Below the pieces are notes generated by a model. It searched no databases. It was not told the DNA's origin and worked only from the letters and a program-made list of their open reading frames with translations. From positions 5,286,501-5,350,500 of the forward strand of contig CM028906.1 of the NCBI GenBank assembly GCA_016801845.1: a DNA stretch of 64,000 nucleotides, read 5' to 3'. This DNA is from Polydactylus sextarius. Lineage: Eukaryota > Chordata > Actinopteri > Polynemidae. The position numbers and the translations under genes were made by a program. Below, piece by piece: positions 52,392-62,949 of this stretch (the first letter of the stretch is position 1; every line of letters begins with the position of its first letter).

Positions 52392-54809
52392 CTTTTAACA
52401 TGCAGAGTTTATGATGTGGTGATTATTTCAAACAGAATCAAGATACAATGATTTAATGATTTGAACAGTTATTGGTGTTATTGTTGACAAATGCAACCCT
52501 GAAATAAGATTAAACTAAATGAGATATGATGACAACACAAAGTTTGAGCAAGTCAAAGGGTTAAGTGTTGTTGGAAAATTGTGCACTGTGAAAGTTTTTC
52601 AGATATTCAGTATGATTTAACTCTATATTAACATTAACACGGAAATATAATTGGCTCTAACACCCAACAGTTGATCGTCAATAACAATGTTTTTGAGTGT
52701 TTCTACATATTTAATGATCATTTATGATTTATAGTCAATAACTCTGTATCCATTTATGTACTGAAATGACAGATAACTTCAGTAGAATCAACACAAATAA
52801 ATATGTAGAGAAATGTGTCATATTCTAGTGTGTTGAAATGATTGGGTTAGGGTAAGTCAGCCATCACAGTCATTGTTTCAGTTAAATTACATAAAATATA
52901 GAAAAAAAACAGCTTTTAATTTCTAAATCAGTTTTAGCATACCTTACAGAGGCATGGAAGCATATTGAAGGTTTGATTGCATCAAAGTTCATTAGAAGAT
53001 GTTTGTCGGAAATGTTTAATCTTGAGACCGATTGAAGGCAAGGACAAAGAGCGAATATTATCTGCTGTCAATGGCCTGTTGCAGTGTACCCAGAGAGACG
53101 TTGCTAGTACTGTCAGGACAGGACATGGACTGGAACTGGACTGTCACCTGCTGTTGATGTGGCTGATTGCAAACAATACTGGACCTCATTTTATTCCAAA
53201 TTGTATGCTTTTTCCAAGACACTAGTCAGTTGTGGATTGTGAAGACAAAGGTACAGACCTTGCATTTGATATTACTGTGTCTCTGGGAAGACACAGAAAA
53301 TAAGGAGTGAGAGTAGTCAGTTCTCTGCCACTTTAAGCATGGGTGACCAGTGGCTTTTCCAAAGGCTCCAAAGCAGTTCTAGAAAATTAATTTGCAAACA
53401 TTGTTGTGGGGGAGGATAGGCCCACTAGCATGGTGAGCCCTGTCTCAGCTGCCTTTGGGCAGATGGACTGAGGTCTGAGGCTGTTTTAGCAGGATTTTAC
53501 AGAATGAGAGAAGTTGGACATGGACAGCAGAACAGGTAAGTGTTTTCAGTTATGGAAAAAAGAGCACAGAATATCAGTTAAATAAAGTAGAATAGTTATG
53601 CACTGTAGATGAAAGGAGATAATATAGGGAGCCACACACACACACACAGTTAGACAAACTGGAGACAAAAATGCACAGAAAAATGAAAAAGAGAATGCAG
53701 TGTAACAGGGGAAGGCAACCTTGATATTTTTTTGGCAAAACTAAATGCATAGGATCTGATAAACACCCTAAAATGTGCAACTTCAGAATGTGCAAATTCA
53801 CTGGAGTTCACTGGTAATACCAACAATTACTGTGCATTGTAACTGATCACCTCCCCACAAATAACTACTTCAACACATTAACAAGTTCATCAATATCTTC
53901 ATGAGCAGGTTGTGGCAGTGACTTTTAGACTGTTCATGTCCTCAGGACAATATTTGTTAAATGCATGTCTCAGTTTATAAAGATGTATGGGTGAATTTAT
54001 GTGGGGCAGGAGTAGTGTGTATGGCATATGTAGTAGTCTGACTTGGAGCAAAGCTAAAATGAATTTGAGGTTGTTTCACAGACAGCATTTATTAGTGTGT
54101 GATTAGTCTGTCAACAGACTGAAATGACTTGTTTAAATTTTCTAGTTTGCCAGTGAGCAGGCCCTTATAGTGAAAGAACAAAATTGACAGCTTTTGACAG
54201 TCAGTACCAGACGTTCCAAATAAAGGATTTTTTGATGCTACACCATACCATTTTACACAGTCACATGCATCCAACTTGGCATCAACGTGACAATAATATG
54301 TGACATTAAGCCAGTTCCATAATGAAAGGTTTCACCAGTTAAATGTGGAAGAACTTTGTCATGGAGTGACAAAGCGCATAGGCAGCCATTTGCTGGCAGC
54401 AGCAAAAAACATCAACTCACCTGTCGCTTGTGAGTTGTAAAATCCATTCTGAAAACTGTTTACACTCTTTTTATTACTGGTTTTATAGCTTGTCCATCAT
54501 CACCATTTGCCATAACATATTCATAACGCAGCGTGGTCAGGGTGCAGGGAAAGGCCTACCAGCATTTCTAGTGGCAATTGTTTATACTCCAGCATAAATG
54601 CACATTTCATAAATGTTATCATCGTCATCTCTTTCATCTGTTTTAAACATATTTAGAATCATAGAAACACAAACGTAAACACTGGCTGTATAAGACTTCA
54701 TCATTTATTTGTTTTAACTGTCAAAAAACACCACATTCATCTGTCTACTCACCGCTGTTCAAACTCTGCAACCACTTCCTGGAGAAAACGAGAGACTGAT
54801 CCACTGGGC

Positions 54810-55349
54810 TGTAATGTGGGGATATTGTGGGTGTTTGGTGGGTTATACTATTTTGATGGGGTGTTTTATTGGTGATGGACAAACAGGTATTCATATCTGC
54901 ACTTAAGGAGTTTGGGGGAATGAAAACAGTTTTGAGTTATTGTTTATTTTATATTTATTCCTTTGAGTTATTATTTTGTGATCACAATATTATTACTTAG
55001 TCAACAGATTTTTGGTTGTAAGTGGGGTAACCTGTGAGTGGGCTGCAGCTAGCAGTGCTCTGTGTCAGGCTCCAGAGCCTCAGTTGGAGAGAGGATGTCA
55101 GAGGAGAAGGTACCTGTTATCCTGGCTATAGAGAGTTTTTGCAGGGTAATTTTGACTTAACCTGGCAAAACCTATGCCTGTTTATTTTGTGCTTTCCACA
55201 GTTTTTGTTTTGTTTATTTTCAGTGTAAATATTTGCACATTTTTTTAAGAAAAATTTTTAAATTAAAATAATTTAAAAAAAAAAATTCCTTGGGATGAGC
55301 ACTGTTTCAGTCTTTCTCTTTCTGCTCCACTGCTGACTATCCTGCCACA
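54810..55349 (+). repeat. 5' long terminal repeat of a gypsy-type element
   Basis: A 540-bp interval starting TGTAATG and ending GCCACA (TG...CA). It is directly followed by TTTGGTATTAGAAGTGGGAT, which looks like a primer-binding site of the type seen beside fish and plant gypsy LTRs. The left boundary is inferred from the TG terminus and the retroelement context; no intact second LTR exists to confirm it. Confidence 0.55.
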
Positions 55350-55410
55350 TTTGGTATTAGAAGTGGGATAGAGGAGATAGGCAGAGAGGTAGAAAAGCCA
55401 ACCAGGGGAA

Positions 55411-56110
55411 TGACGAGCAGAAGGAGGGGCAGTGAAGAGGTTGGAGCTGTAGGGGGCGACGCAGAGTCCACAGCAGCTGCTCCAACTGAGTCATCCTTTG
55501 ATTGGCTTGCAAGGATGTTTGAGTCCTTTATGGATGTACAGCATGCCAGAGACAGCAAGCTTGAGAGGGACTCTGCCTGACAAGCCCATCAGTTTTCTAT
55601 CCTCACCAACCAAGTGACCCAGCTCCAGCTGAATATGGAAAGAGAACGGGAGAGGAGGAGCATTACAGTTCCTACCTGGGACGTCTGAACCACCTGCAGC
55701 CACCACCAGAGTGGGTAAGGGATACAAGCTAAAGATGGCAAAGCTGGAAGACATAGACAATGTTGAACACTACCTGACCACCTATGAGAGACTGGCAACA
55801 GCCTGTGAGTGTCAAAATGAGGGCTGGGCCATTCATCTCATACTACTTCTAATCAAAAAAATATGAGATAAATGCTGAGACTTACTGTTCGCAGTTCTGG
55901 AAACCAGCCTGGATCAGTTGCCATAGGAACTGTAAGTCCGGCTGAAGGACCTCTTTTGTAAGTGGGTGTAGCAAAGGGGACCTCATGGAGAGCATGGTGC
56001 TGGAGCAGTATCTGTGAGTTCATCCCAAGGTGAGGACCTGGGTCAAAGAACATAACCCATCAACAGCAGGAGAGGCCACCATAATGGTAGAGAACTTTGT
56101 TGCAGCACAC
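55411..56110 (+). pseudogene. gag remnant with SCAN-like region
   Basis: A frame opens at 55411 and stops after about 56 codons. Later frames hold 'KLEDIDNVEHYLTTYERLA', 'EQYL-VHPK' and 'WVKEHNPSTAGEATIMVE' type segments. The L-E-Q-(F/Y)-L ... W-V-x-E-x-x-P-x-(S/T) spacing resembles the SCAN domain, which is known to descend from Gmr1-like gypsy gag. Several frame changes and stops separate the segments. It is non-coding today. Confidence 0.6.
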
Positions 56111-56179
56111 AAGATCTCCAAGAGATATTGCTATGTTGGAGTGGACTCCCATCTGTGTTAGAACAGGGATCCTATTATC

Positions 56180-56480
56180 AAGTTGACACAGGCTGCACAG
56201 AGACTGGTTCAGGCTGGCTTAGTTCCCCTTGAGTTCAAGAACATTAATGAAAAGTTGACTATCTGTTGTGTTCATGGTGACCAAAGTGAGCATAACACCA
56301 CAGATGTGTATGTCAAGGTGTGTGGTCAGACATACCTACAGGGTAGGGTTAGTCACCAAACGACCCTATCTGGTTATGTTGGGCCAAGATCTTCCTGTGC
56401 TACCTGAGTTAGTGGGCAAGACTACTCTGAGTTGTGTGGTAACACAAGCTATGGCCATAGAACAGCCCATGGATATGGCT
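56180..56480 (+). pseudogene. Aspartic protease remnant of the gypsy element
   Basis: The protease active-site triplet D-T-G is at 56185-56193, preceded by Val. The downstream 'LVQAGLVP' and the 'GQDLPVLPELV' segment lie in two other frames, so at least two frameshifts are present. The integrase follows directly without an intervening reverse transcriptase. Confidence 0.6.
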
Positions 56481-56589
56481 GAGTTTCCTTTTTATGGTGA
56501 GGATGTGCCAGTAGAGCCTACATGCACTAGAGAGGACAGGTGTGATAAGCGCAGGTGGATGGTAGTGTAGATTATAGAGCATTCAGACA

Positions 56590-57790
56590 TGCAGGAAGAG
56601 TCATGTGTTGATTCCCCTAGTTTGTCTGATGCTGATTTAAGCTTTACTGGTGATCTTGCTGAGATACAGCGTTCAGACCCCACACTGGCCCCATTGTTTA
56701 AGAAGGTGGAGGAGGGTGCTTGCTTTGTCCCCACAAAGGAAGGAAGGCTTTACATTACAGAACAACCTCCTGTACAGGCAGAGCGAGGAGGGTTTGCAGC
56801 TTGTGCCTGAAAAATATAGGAAGCAGGTTCTGGAGCTAGGCCATACCATTCCCTGGGCAGGTCACTTGCAGGTCATGTCCCCAGTGTCAGCTGTCTGGTG
56901 CCACACAATGCCACAATGTCATGCCACATTAGTGCCTCTACTGGTAGTGGACACCCCATTTGAGAGAATAGGGGTGGATATAGTGAGTCACCTGGAAAAG
57001 AGTATGGCAGGGAAAAGATTCATCTTGGTTATTTGTGACTATGCCACCAGATACCCAGAAACCTTTCCCTCAAAGAACATTACAGCTTAACAGGTTGCCT
57101 CTGCCTTATTGTAGCTGTTCTCAACAGTAGGGATACCTCAAGAGGTTTTAACTGATCTGGGCCCTAACTTTATGAGCAAAACACTCAAGCATGTTTATAA
57201 TCTGTTAGAGATAAAGTGTACCAGAACCACTCCCTACCACCCACAGACTGATGGACTTGTGGAGTGGTTCAGTCAGACCCTGGTGAACATGCTCAGAAGG
57301 TTTGGACGATAGTGGGAAGGAGTGGGACCAGTGGCTATCCTACCTCATGTTGGCATACAGGGAGGTCACGCAGGCAGGTTTTTCCCCCTTTGAGCTTCTG
57401 TATGCGCATCAGGTACGAGGCCCACTGGACATTCTGAAGGAGACCTGGGAGGAAGAGACATCGAATCAGATGGATATTATCTCCTATGTCCTGAAGATAA
57501 GGGAGAGGCTGATGGCTGATAGTTCCCTTGCTCACGAAAACCTCTACAAAGCCCAATACCGTCAGAAGGCGTGGTATGACAGGTCTGCCTGCATGCACTG
57601 TTTCCAGCCTGGTGATCGGGTCCTGCTGTTGTTGCCCAGCTCAACAAGCTGTTGGCGAAATGGCAGAGGCCCTCCACCGTGACTCACAAGATGGGACGGG
57701 TGATGTACAAGACCAACATGCCAGACCACTGCAAGAAGCACCAGATCTTCCACATCAACATGCTGCAGTGGAGCAGTGGAGTGAGAGGCT
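56590..57790 (+). pseudogene. Integrase remnant of the gypsy element
   Basis: The catalytic triad is visible in one frame: Asp at 56977-56979, Asp at 57154-57156 and Glu at 57262-57264, giving D-58-D-35-E spacing, typical of retroviral-type integrases. TPYHPQTDGLVE surrounds the Glu. The frame has a TAA at 57088-57090 between the first two. The N-terminal zinc-binding HHCC region is largely deleted after IPWAGHL. The C-terminal part (FQPGDRVLLLLP) continues in a shifted frame. Inactive. Confidence 0.8.
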
Positions 57791-57799
57791 GCATCTAGC

Positions 57800-57950
57800 A
57801 GTGCTCTGCATTTATCTCAAATGTGTATCTCAAGGCACTTCATATTATAGAATAGAAAAACCCAGCAGCTCCCACAGTGTGCAAGTACTTGGCAACAATG
57901 GAGAAGAAAAACTCCCTTTTAACATATGCATGGATGGGTCACCAAATTAA
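57800..57950 (+). repeat. Dispersed fish repeat fragment
   Basis: 'ctcaaggcacttcatatta-agaa', 'aaacccagcagctcccacag', 'gcaagtacttggcaacaatgg' and 'aaaaactcccttttaaca' follow the order of a very abundant teleost repeat that I recognise but cannot name with certainty. It sits between the gypsy remnant and the hAT-like element. Confidence 0.5.
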
Positions 57951-57980
57951 TTCCTTTGTCACACAGCTCAATTACAAGAC

Positions 57981-58100
57981 TATGGAAGCGAACTGCATTC
58001 ACTTGAGAATTTTTTATTTGGATTGTTTTTTCAAGTAATTATTTCTGTTTTTCTGAGTAATTTCTTTTTTGTCTGTTTTTCGGAGTAATTATTTTTCCTG

Positions 58101-58131
<31 letters not shown>

Positions 58132-58656
58132 ATTTATTTTTAAGGTTGTTTTTTTCAGTATTTTTTCTGTTTTTTTTTTTTTCAGACTTTTTTTTTTCTG
58201 GGTTTAGAGAGCATTTGAAACAATAGATGCATTAATTCCTTTACTGCGAGCTCAATGGAAAAATATGACCAGCTTGTTTAGTTTAATCAAGTTGGGAGAT
58301 AGTCCTTACTTTAAGTCATATAGATGGTATTATTATTAATTTGTTGACTCTACGCAGGCACCCGAGGACTTTACAGTTTTTCATTACTTGTTCTTAATTG
58401 ACGCGACATGGTAGATAGTTGAAGATGGGACATGTATGTGCAGGCAGGAGTCACCATTCATAGGAGTCACTTGCAGGTTGGAGGTCCTCGTGGGAGTTCA
58501 AAGTAGGGATAATTCAGAAAAAAAAAAACATTAACTGGGTAGGAAAATGTCAGAAAAACAGAAAAAAAACATTCAAAAGATAAATAGATTTAAAAAATTA
58601 CTAAGAAAAAACAGAGTTTTTTTTTTTTTTTTTCAAATGAATGCAGTACGCTTCTG
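57981..58656. mobile_element. Non-autonomous hAT-like DNA transposon (676 bp) with 8-bp target duplication
   Basis: The perfect direct repeat TACAAGAC flanks it at 57973-57980 and 58657-58664. The terminal inverted repeats are GGAAGCGAACTGCATTCACT (57984 onward) and, reversed, AGAAGCGTACTGCATTCATT (from 58655), about 23 bp with few mismatches. 8-bp target duplications are the hallmark of the hAT superfamily. The interior is T/A-tract-rich on the flanks ('ctgagtaatt' repeats) and has no open frame. Confidence 0.8.
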
Positions 58657-58764
58657 TACAAGACACAGTAATTTAGCAGGAAAAGAACACAAAGACATGG
58701 AATGAAATCACAGCAGATATAACTTTTAATTTTCAAAATTGACCATTACGCTAACACGAAGCTG

Positions 58765-58792
58765 ACACCGTTAATTGTGTAATTAACGGTGT
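58765..58792. repeat. Perfect 12-bp inverted repeat
   Basis: ACACCGTTAATT and AATTAACGGTGT are exact reverse complements around a GTGT loop. Confidence 0.9.
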
Positions 58793-59401
58793 GTCCTTGT
58801 AAACATGAACGACATGCAGCCATGTCACATTCCTGTGTGAATGTTTTGCACTGTGGATGCTGTGGAACTATCTGTGTGAATTTAATGGTTGAGTTGATTG
58901 AGATGGAGACATTGCCTGTGTTGGAGCCTCCAATTATTTAATAATAACCTTCAGACAATGTGGGACATTCTGTTCACATAAGAACAATACTGACATCAAT
59001 GATGAGTGTTTTGTAGTGACACTAAAGACTTGTTATATGTTCCTGTTATATGTTAGATGGATTGACACAGATGTACAAGTTCTTCTATATGATAAATGGG
59101 AACACACAAAAATCATCTAGGGCTTATAGAAATGGTGTTACAGTAATTAACCAACAGAGCAAAAACATTTGAAACACTGTAGTTAACTTCTGCAATAAAA
59201 TTAAGTAATGTAATGTTCATGTAGGATTATAACTGTGACTGAAGTACAGGGTCTGGTTACACCTACCAGCCCTGGATGTTATGGAATTTCCTTCCTGTAC
59301 ATTATGTCTTGGTTGAATTTCACCTTTTAACCAACAAAAGACTTAATAGATAACTACCCTGATGAACATGCAAAATGTCAGCCACACCTTGGAGGCGCTG
59401 C

Positions 59402-59575
59402 TTATAAAAAGTGTGGAGCTGAGCACCTGCTGCATCCAGCAGCAGATGACTGGTACAACAGGTGAAGTCCACTAACTGCTTTCTTATGCTTTCTAATTTG
59501 ACCTCTCTGATTATGTACTCTCTGAAATGTTCTATACTTATTCCTTAATTGTCAAAAACTGTTAAAATTTTCCAG
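59402..59575 (+). promoter_or_regulatory. Astacin B core promoter and spliced 5' leader
   Basis: TTATAAAAAGTGTGGA at 59402 provides the TATA box. The leader exon ends at 59461 (CAACAG|GTGAAG). An intron 59462-59575 ends in TTTCCAG, and the leader resumes ACCTTTCAG and reaches the start codon at 59610. It matches the layout of gene A. Confidence 0.7.
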
Positions 59576-59609
59576 ACCTTTCAGATTTGAACTTTGATTG
59601 AAGAGGACC

Positions 59610-61502
59610 ATGACTATGACTCCTGTTTTCCTCATCTTCCTTTACTCATTGACAGCCATTCCTCCGGTAAGTTTGACACTTTGAGCAACTTAGAATTTGA
59701 GAAATTTGAATCTCACATGGCTGCAGGGGAATCATTTCCCAAACAAACAATGAAAACAATAAAAAAAAAAACTGCATTAAAATGCACAATTTTGTGCTTT
59801 TACGTTGCAGGGGGTGACTCAAGACGGTGAGTTGTATAATGCAGAATTCCTCAGATACTGACATGAATTATGTGAATAATTCACGGTTTCTGATTTTCTG
59901 TGTTCTGTTTGTCTCTAGAACCAGTTTTGACCGTCTCTGAAATCCTCGCCAAAACCAACACTCATACTAGTAAGACAGAAGGTTTATGTTCATCAGGGTT
60001 TATCTCACTCCTGTTTGAAATTGCTCATTCATTTTCTTACATATTTTTTTCCTCAGCAAATCTGGTCCACACTGACATTGCGACAGTTTCGACAAGGAAC
60101 GCAGACCCCTGCACTGCCGTTGGTTGCCTGTGGCCTAAAAATGGTGACCATGTTGAAGTGCCCGTCTTTATCTCCCGTGGATACAGTAAGTGGCAGTGTG
60201 ACGTCCATAAACCATTCGATGTCATCTGAATTGCTGATGTCAAATTTGTTTATTTCCGGTAAACTTCAATAGATCCATTAAAACACAAAACAAAACTCCT
60301 TAGGCAGGATTAAGTATATTTATTAAAGTACTGTGCTTAAATACTTTCATATTGTGAATGATTAGTTGAGTTATTACATATTTCTCAATAAAACTGTAAA
60401 TTAAGTCATTGCTCTATATTTGAAGGAGAGCATGTTTAGGGAGAGCACTTCTCAACAGACTGTATAATGCATTTCTAGGTAGAAGAGAGCGTAAGATCAT
60501 CATTGACAGCCTGCTGTCCTTCCACGAATCAACCTGCATTCGCTTTATCTGGAGGAAGAGGTCGCATCGGGATTACATCTCCTTCTTCTCTGGATCGGGG
60601 TAAGAACACACAACTACGCAACCATAAAAACACTAATGCAGTGTCTCCACTTGGCGAAAATGACTGTGCTGTAGATTTCTTCCGTGCTCCTTCACATCGG
60701 CACCCACACTTCAATCAGTATTGCAAGTTATTGTGCTTTCATTTTAGGGTTGACAAATTCTCAGATCCAAGTTTTCTGGTTATTTTACATAACATTATCA
60801 TGGAAAAAATACTACATGGGGCATCCCTTTTTCTACATTTGTTTGTTTGTTTTGGGTGATCTTTAGCATTAAATGACTTAACTCAAACATGTGCCAATAC
60901 TCAAACACATCTCTTGGTCACCTGACTGTGTGCATTAGCTTTCATATTGGTTGCTTGATAAGGTGGTGGAGTATTACTTGAAACCAACCAATACCATAGA
61001 TGTATAGCATCACTTGTAGTAGCTGTAAATATGCACTACTACTAGTCAAGGTCCTGCATTCAAAATCCTCCTCAAATAAAAGTAGAGAAGTATTATAAAC
61101 TGAAAGCAAAATGACACAGCACGTTGTGTATCTGATAAATATGGTGCAATAAAAACTTCATTGCAGCTCTTGAGTTCATAATAATGACAAAACCCTCTTG
61201 CAACAATATGATTTATATGCATGTCAGGAGCAAACAATGGAGTAGTGTGCCTCATTATGCTGTCAAGTCACAAAGATAATGTGAAGTCATAACTGCAGCG
61301 GTCAGATCAAAGCAGTTTTTTCTTGTTGTCTGAGCTAGAAATTTACATTTCAATGTTTTTTTTTCAGTTATACCATTTTAACTGTATTTTCTTTTTTATG
61401 TAGGAAAAATAGAATATAATATCCCATATAAACTCTATAAACCTTTTGATATGTTAAGAAAATAAAACAAATTAATTCTAGACCTGGCTTCATCCACTGA
61501 TC

Positions 61503-61536
<34 letters not shown>

Positions 61537-62382
61537 TCAGGTGTTGGTCCTACGTGGGGCGTCTGAGCGGTGGACAGCCAATCTCCCTTCAGGCAAATGG
61601 TTGTTTGTACAAGAATATAGTGCAGCACGAAATTCTCCACGCTCTGGGTTTCCACCATGAACACACCCGCAGTGACAGAGATGACCACGTTGAAATCCTC
61701 ACTGAAAACATTATTTCAGGTTTCATTCACAAAAAACAATTTCTGGTGGAATGAGATTTGTTTATTTTGTTACTATGATTTTTGAGAACAAATAGAATAT
61801 CTTTGGATTGTTGGTCAAATACAATAAGCAATGAAAAAATGTGTGCTCTCTCCATCTGTCCAGGAACTGAAAACAACTTTGTAAAAGTAAACACCAATAA
61901 TTTGGGTACCCCCTATGACTTTGACTCTGTCATGCAGTACAGCAAGTAAGTGTTTTTATGAGTGCATGCTCTGTTTGTGAATGTTTACAATATTTATATA
62001 TCACCTTTACTCAAATTACTTGAGTGAAAGAGATTAGAGAACCAACAATGTTTGTGTCCTCCTCCAGCTACGCCTTCTCCAGAAACAGGCAGCCTACCAT
62101 CGTCGCTAAGAGTGATCCTAACCTGACCTTTGGAGATGCCACTGAAATGAGCGCGAATGACATTGCCCGCATCAACAGCCTTTACAGATGCTGTGAGTGA
62201 AAAATAAACACTTGATTTTGTAGAAACGTTCTACCCATTCATATTGTTGACATATGGAATGACACCCCAGTATTGATTAGCAATCTTTAGCAGAGTTGAA
62301 CAGGGTAAAACCTGAACTTGTTCCTGAATTCATTAATCAGTACCTTGTTTGTGTTTGTTTTGTTTTTTTTCCACATCCAGAG
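59610..62382 (+). CDS. Six-cysteine astacin metalloprotease B (choriolytic/C6AST-like)
   Basis: Exons: 59610-59666, 59811-59826, 59919-59969, 60057-60185, 60479-60599, 61541-61719, 61864-61945, 62068-62192, 62381-62382; all introns GT-AG; 253 aa. Signal peptide MTMTPVFLIFLYSLTAIPP, then a short propeptide whose aspartate switch reads H-T-D-I (Asp kept, usual Gly lost). The mature protein should begin near NADPC after Arg. Six cysteines sit at the same places as in gene A. The zinc site HEILHALGFHHE and RSDRDDH are intact. The Met-turn is SVMQY instead of the usual SxMHY; Met and the Tyr ligand are kept. The stop TAG is split: T ends exon 8 and AG begins exon 9, so the protein ends at the last Cys. 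Astacins of this group act outside the cell on egg envelope or mucosal substrates; the exact substrate cannot be told. A variant TATAAA at 62741 is a possible poly-A signal. Confidence 0.9.
61505..61532 (+). repeat. (TG)14 microsatellite at the 3' splice site of astacin B intron 5
   Basis: Fourteen TG units end eight bases before the CAG acceptor at 61538-61540. Gene A has (TG)6 at 50905-50916 directly before its TCAG acceptor. In both genes the TG run takes the place of the polypyrimidine tract. Confidence 0.95.
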
Positions 62383-62913
62383 TGTGAATGAACTGGTCAG
62401 CCTCCAGATGCTTCAACTCTTGGCACATCATGATTATGCCAAAAACCTGGATCTGCATAACTGTGCATATGAAATATAGAGATCTGAAGTCTGCCAAATT
62501 CATTGGTTAGTTTCTGTTAGAAGCATGCATATTAACATTTGTTTTTGGGTTTTTTTTACTGGTCTGGCATCCATATCTGCACAAAAAGACCAGTGTGGGA
62601 AGATTAATTCAAGAAATAGTGTATAACTCTCTCTTACTCTTAATTCCAGACTGCACAGTCACCTGCTGGAGGGGGGTGATATTATATTTGTTAACTTTCA
62701 GAGCAGTTACCAGCCTTTTTTTTAACCAGTTGATTTTAAATATAAAGTATATGATTTGGTGATTTGGTTTCACTGTGTTAAGAGGCAAAGACTTGTTTTA
62801 ATGATTACTGATGTTTTGTTGATAGATACAGGCCCGAAGTAAGAAAAAACACACAAAAATAATAATGAAAGAGACTGAGTTATTCAAATTGTTAAATATT
62901 GATTGAAATGATA

Positions 62914-62916
<3 letters not shown>

Positions 62917-62946
<30 letters not shown>
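62917..62946. repeat. (TA)n microsatellite
   Basis: About 15 TA units downstream of astacin B. A poly-A run of about 20 lies nearby at about 63027-63046. Confidence 0.93.

Positions 62947-62949
<3 letters not shown>

Larger units (their letters stand above)
45790..52880 (+). repeat. Tandem segmental duplication, unit 1 (carries astacin gene A)
   Basis: The unit can be followed into unit 2 by collinear blocks: 'aaacagctttta' (45800 vs 52910), a 'gaaggtttgatt-...-atgttt-atcttgag' block (45868 vs 52966), 'tccataatgaaaggttt' with 'atgtggaagaact' (46668 vs 54317), 'ggacattctgttcacat-a-aacaata' (47858 vs 58960), the promoter, all nine gene exons, and downstream UTR and flank. Boundaries are approximate. 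Confidence 0.8.
54810..57800 (+). mobile_element. Broken Ty3/gypsy (Metaviridae-type) retrotransposon, Gmr1-like
   Basis: Order seen: LTR, primer-binding-site-like sequence, gag remnant with SCAN-like segments, aspartic protease with DTG, integrase with its D-D-E triad, then a short piece resembling the LTR. Reverse transcriptase and RNase H are absent. Many stops and frameshifts make it non-functional. It is inserted in unit 2 of the tandem duplication only. Confidence 0.85.

Noticed and set aside
52977..53225. 82-codon frame in the duplicated flank as a gene
   Set aside because: The matching segment in unit 1 (45.87-46.06 kb) does not keep the frame open, so it is not under protein-level constraint.
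54810..57800. An intact or active retroelement
   Set aside because: Stops and frameshifts occur in gag, protease and integrase, and RT/RNase H are missing.
49415..62382. High choriolytic enzyme (HCE) as the exact identity of the astacins
   Set aside because: Most euteleost HCE genes lack introns, while these have nine exons; only the wider six-cysteine astacin class is supported.
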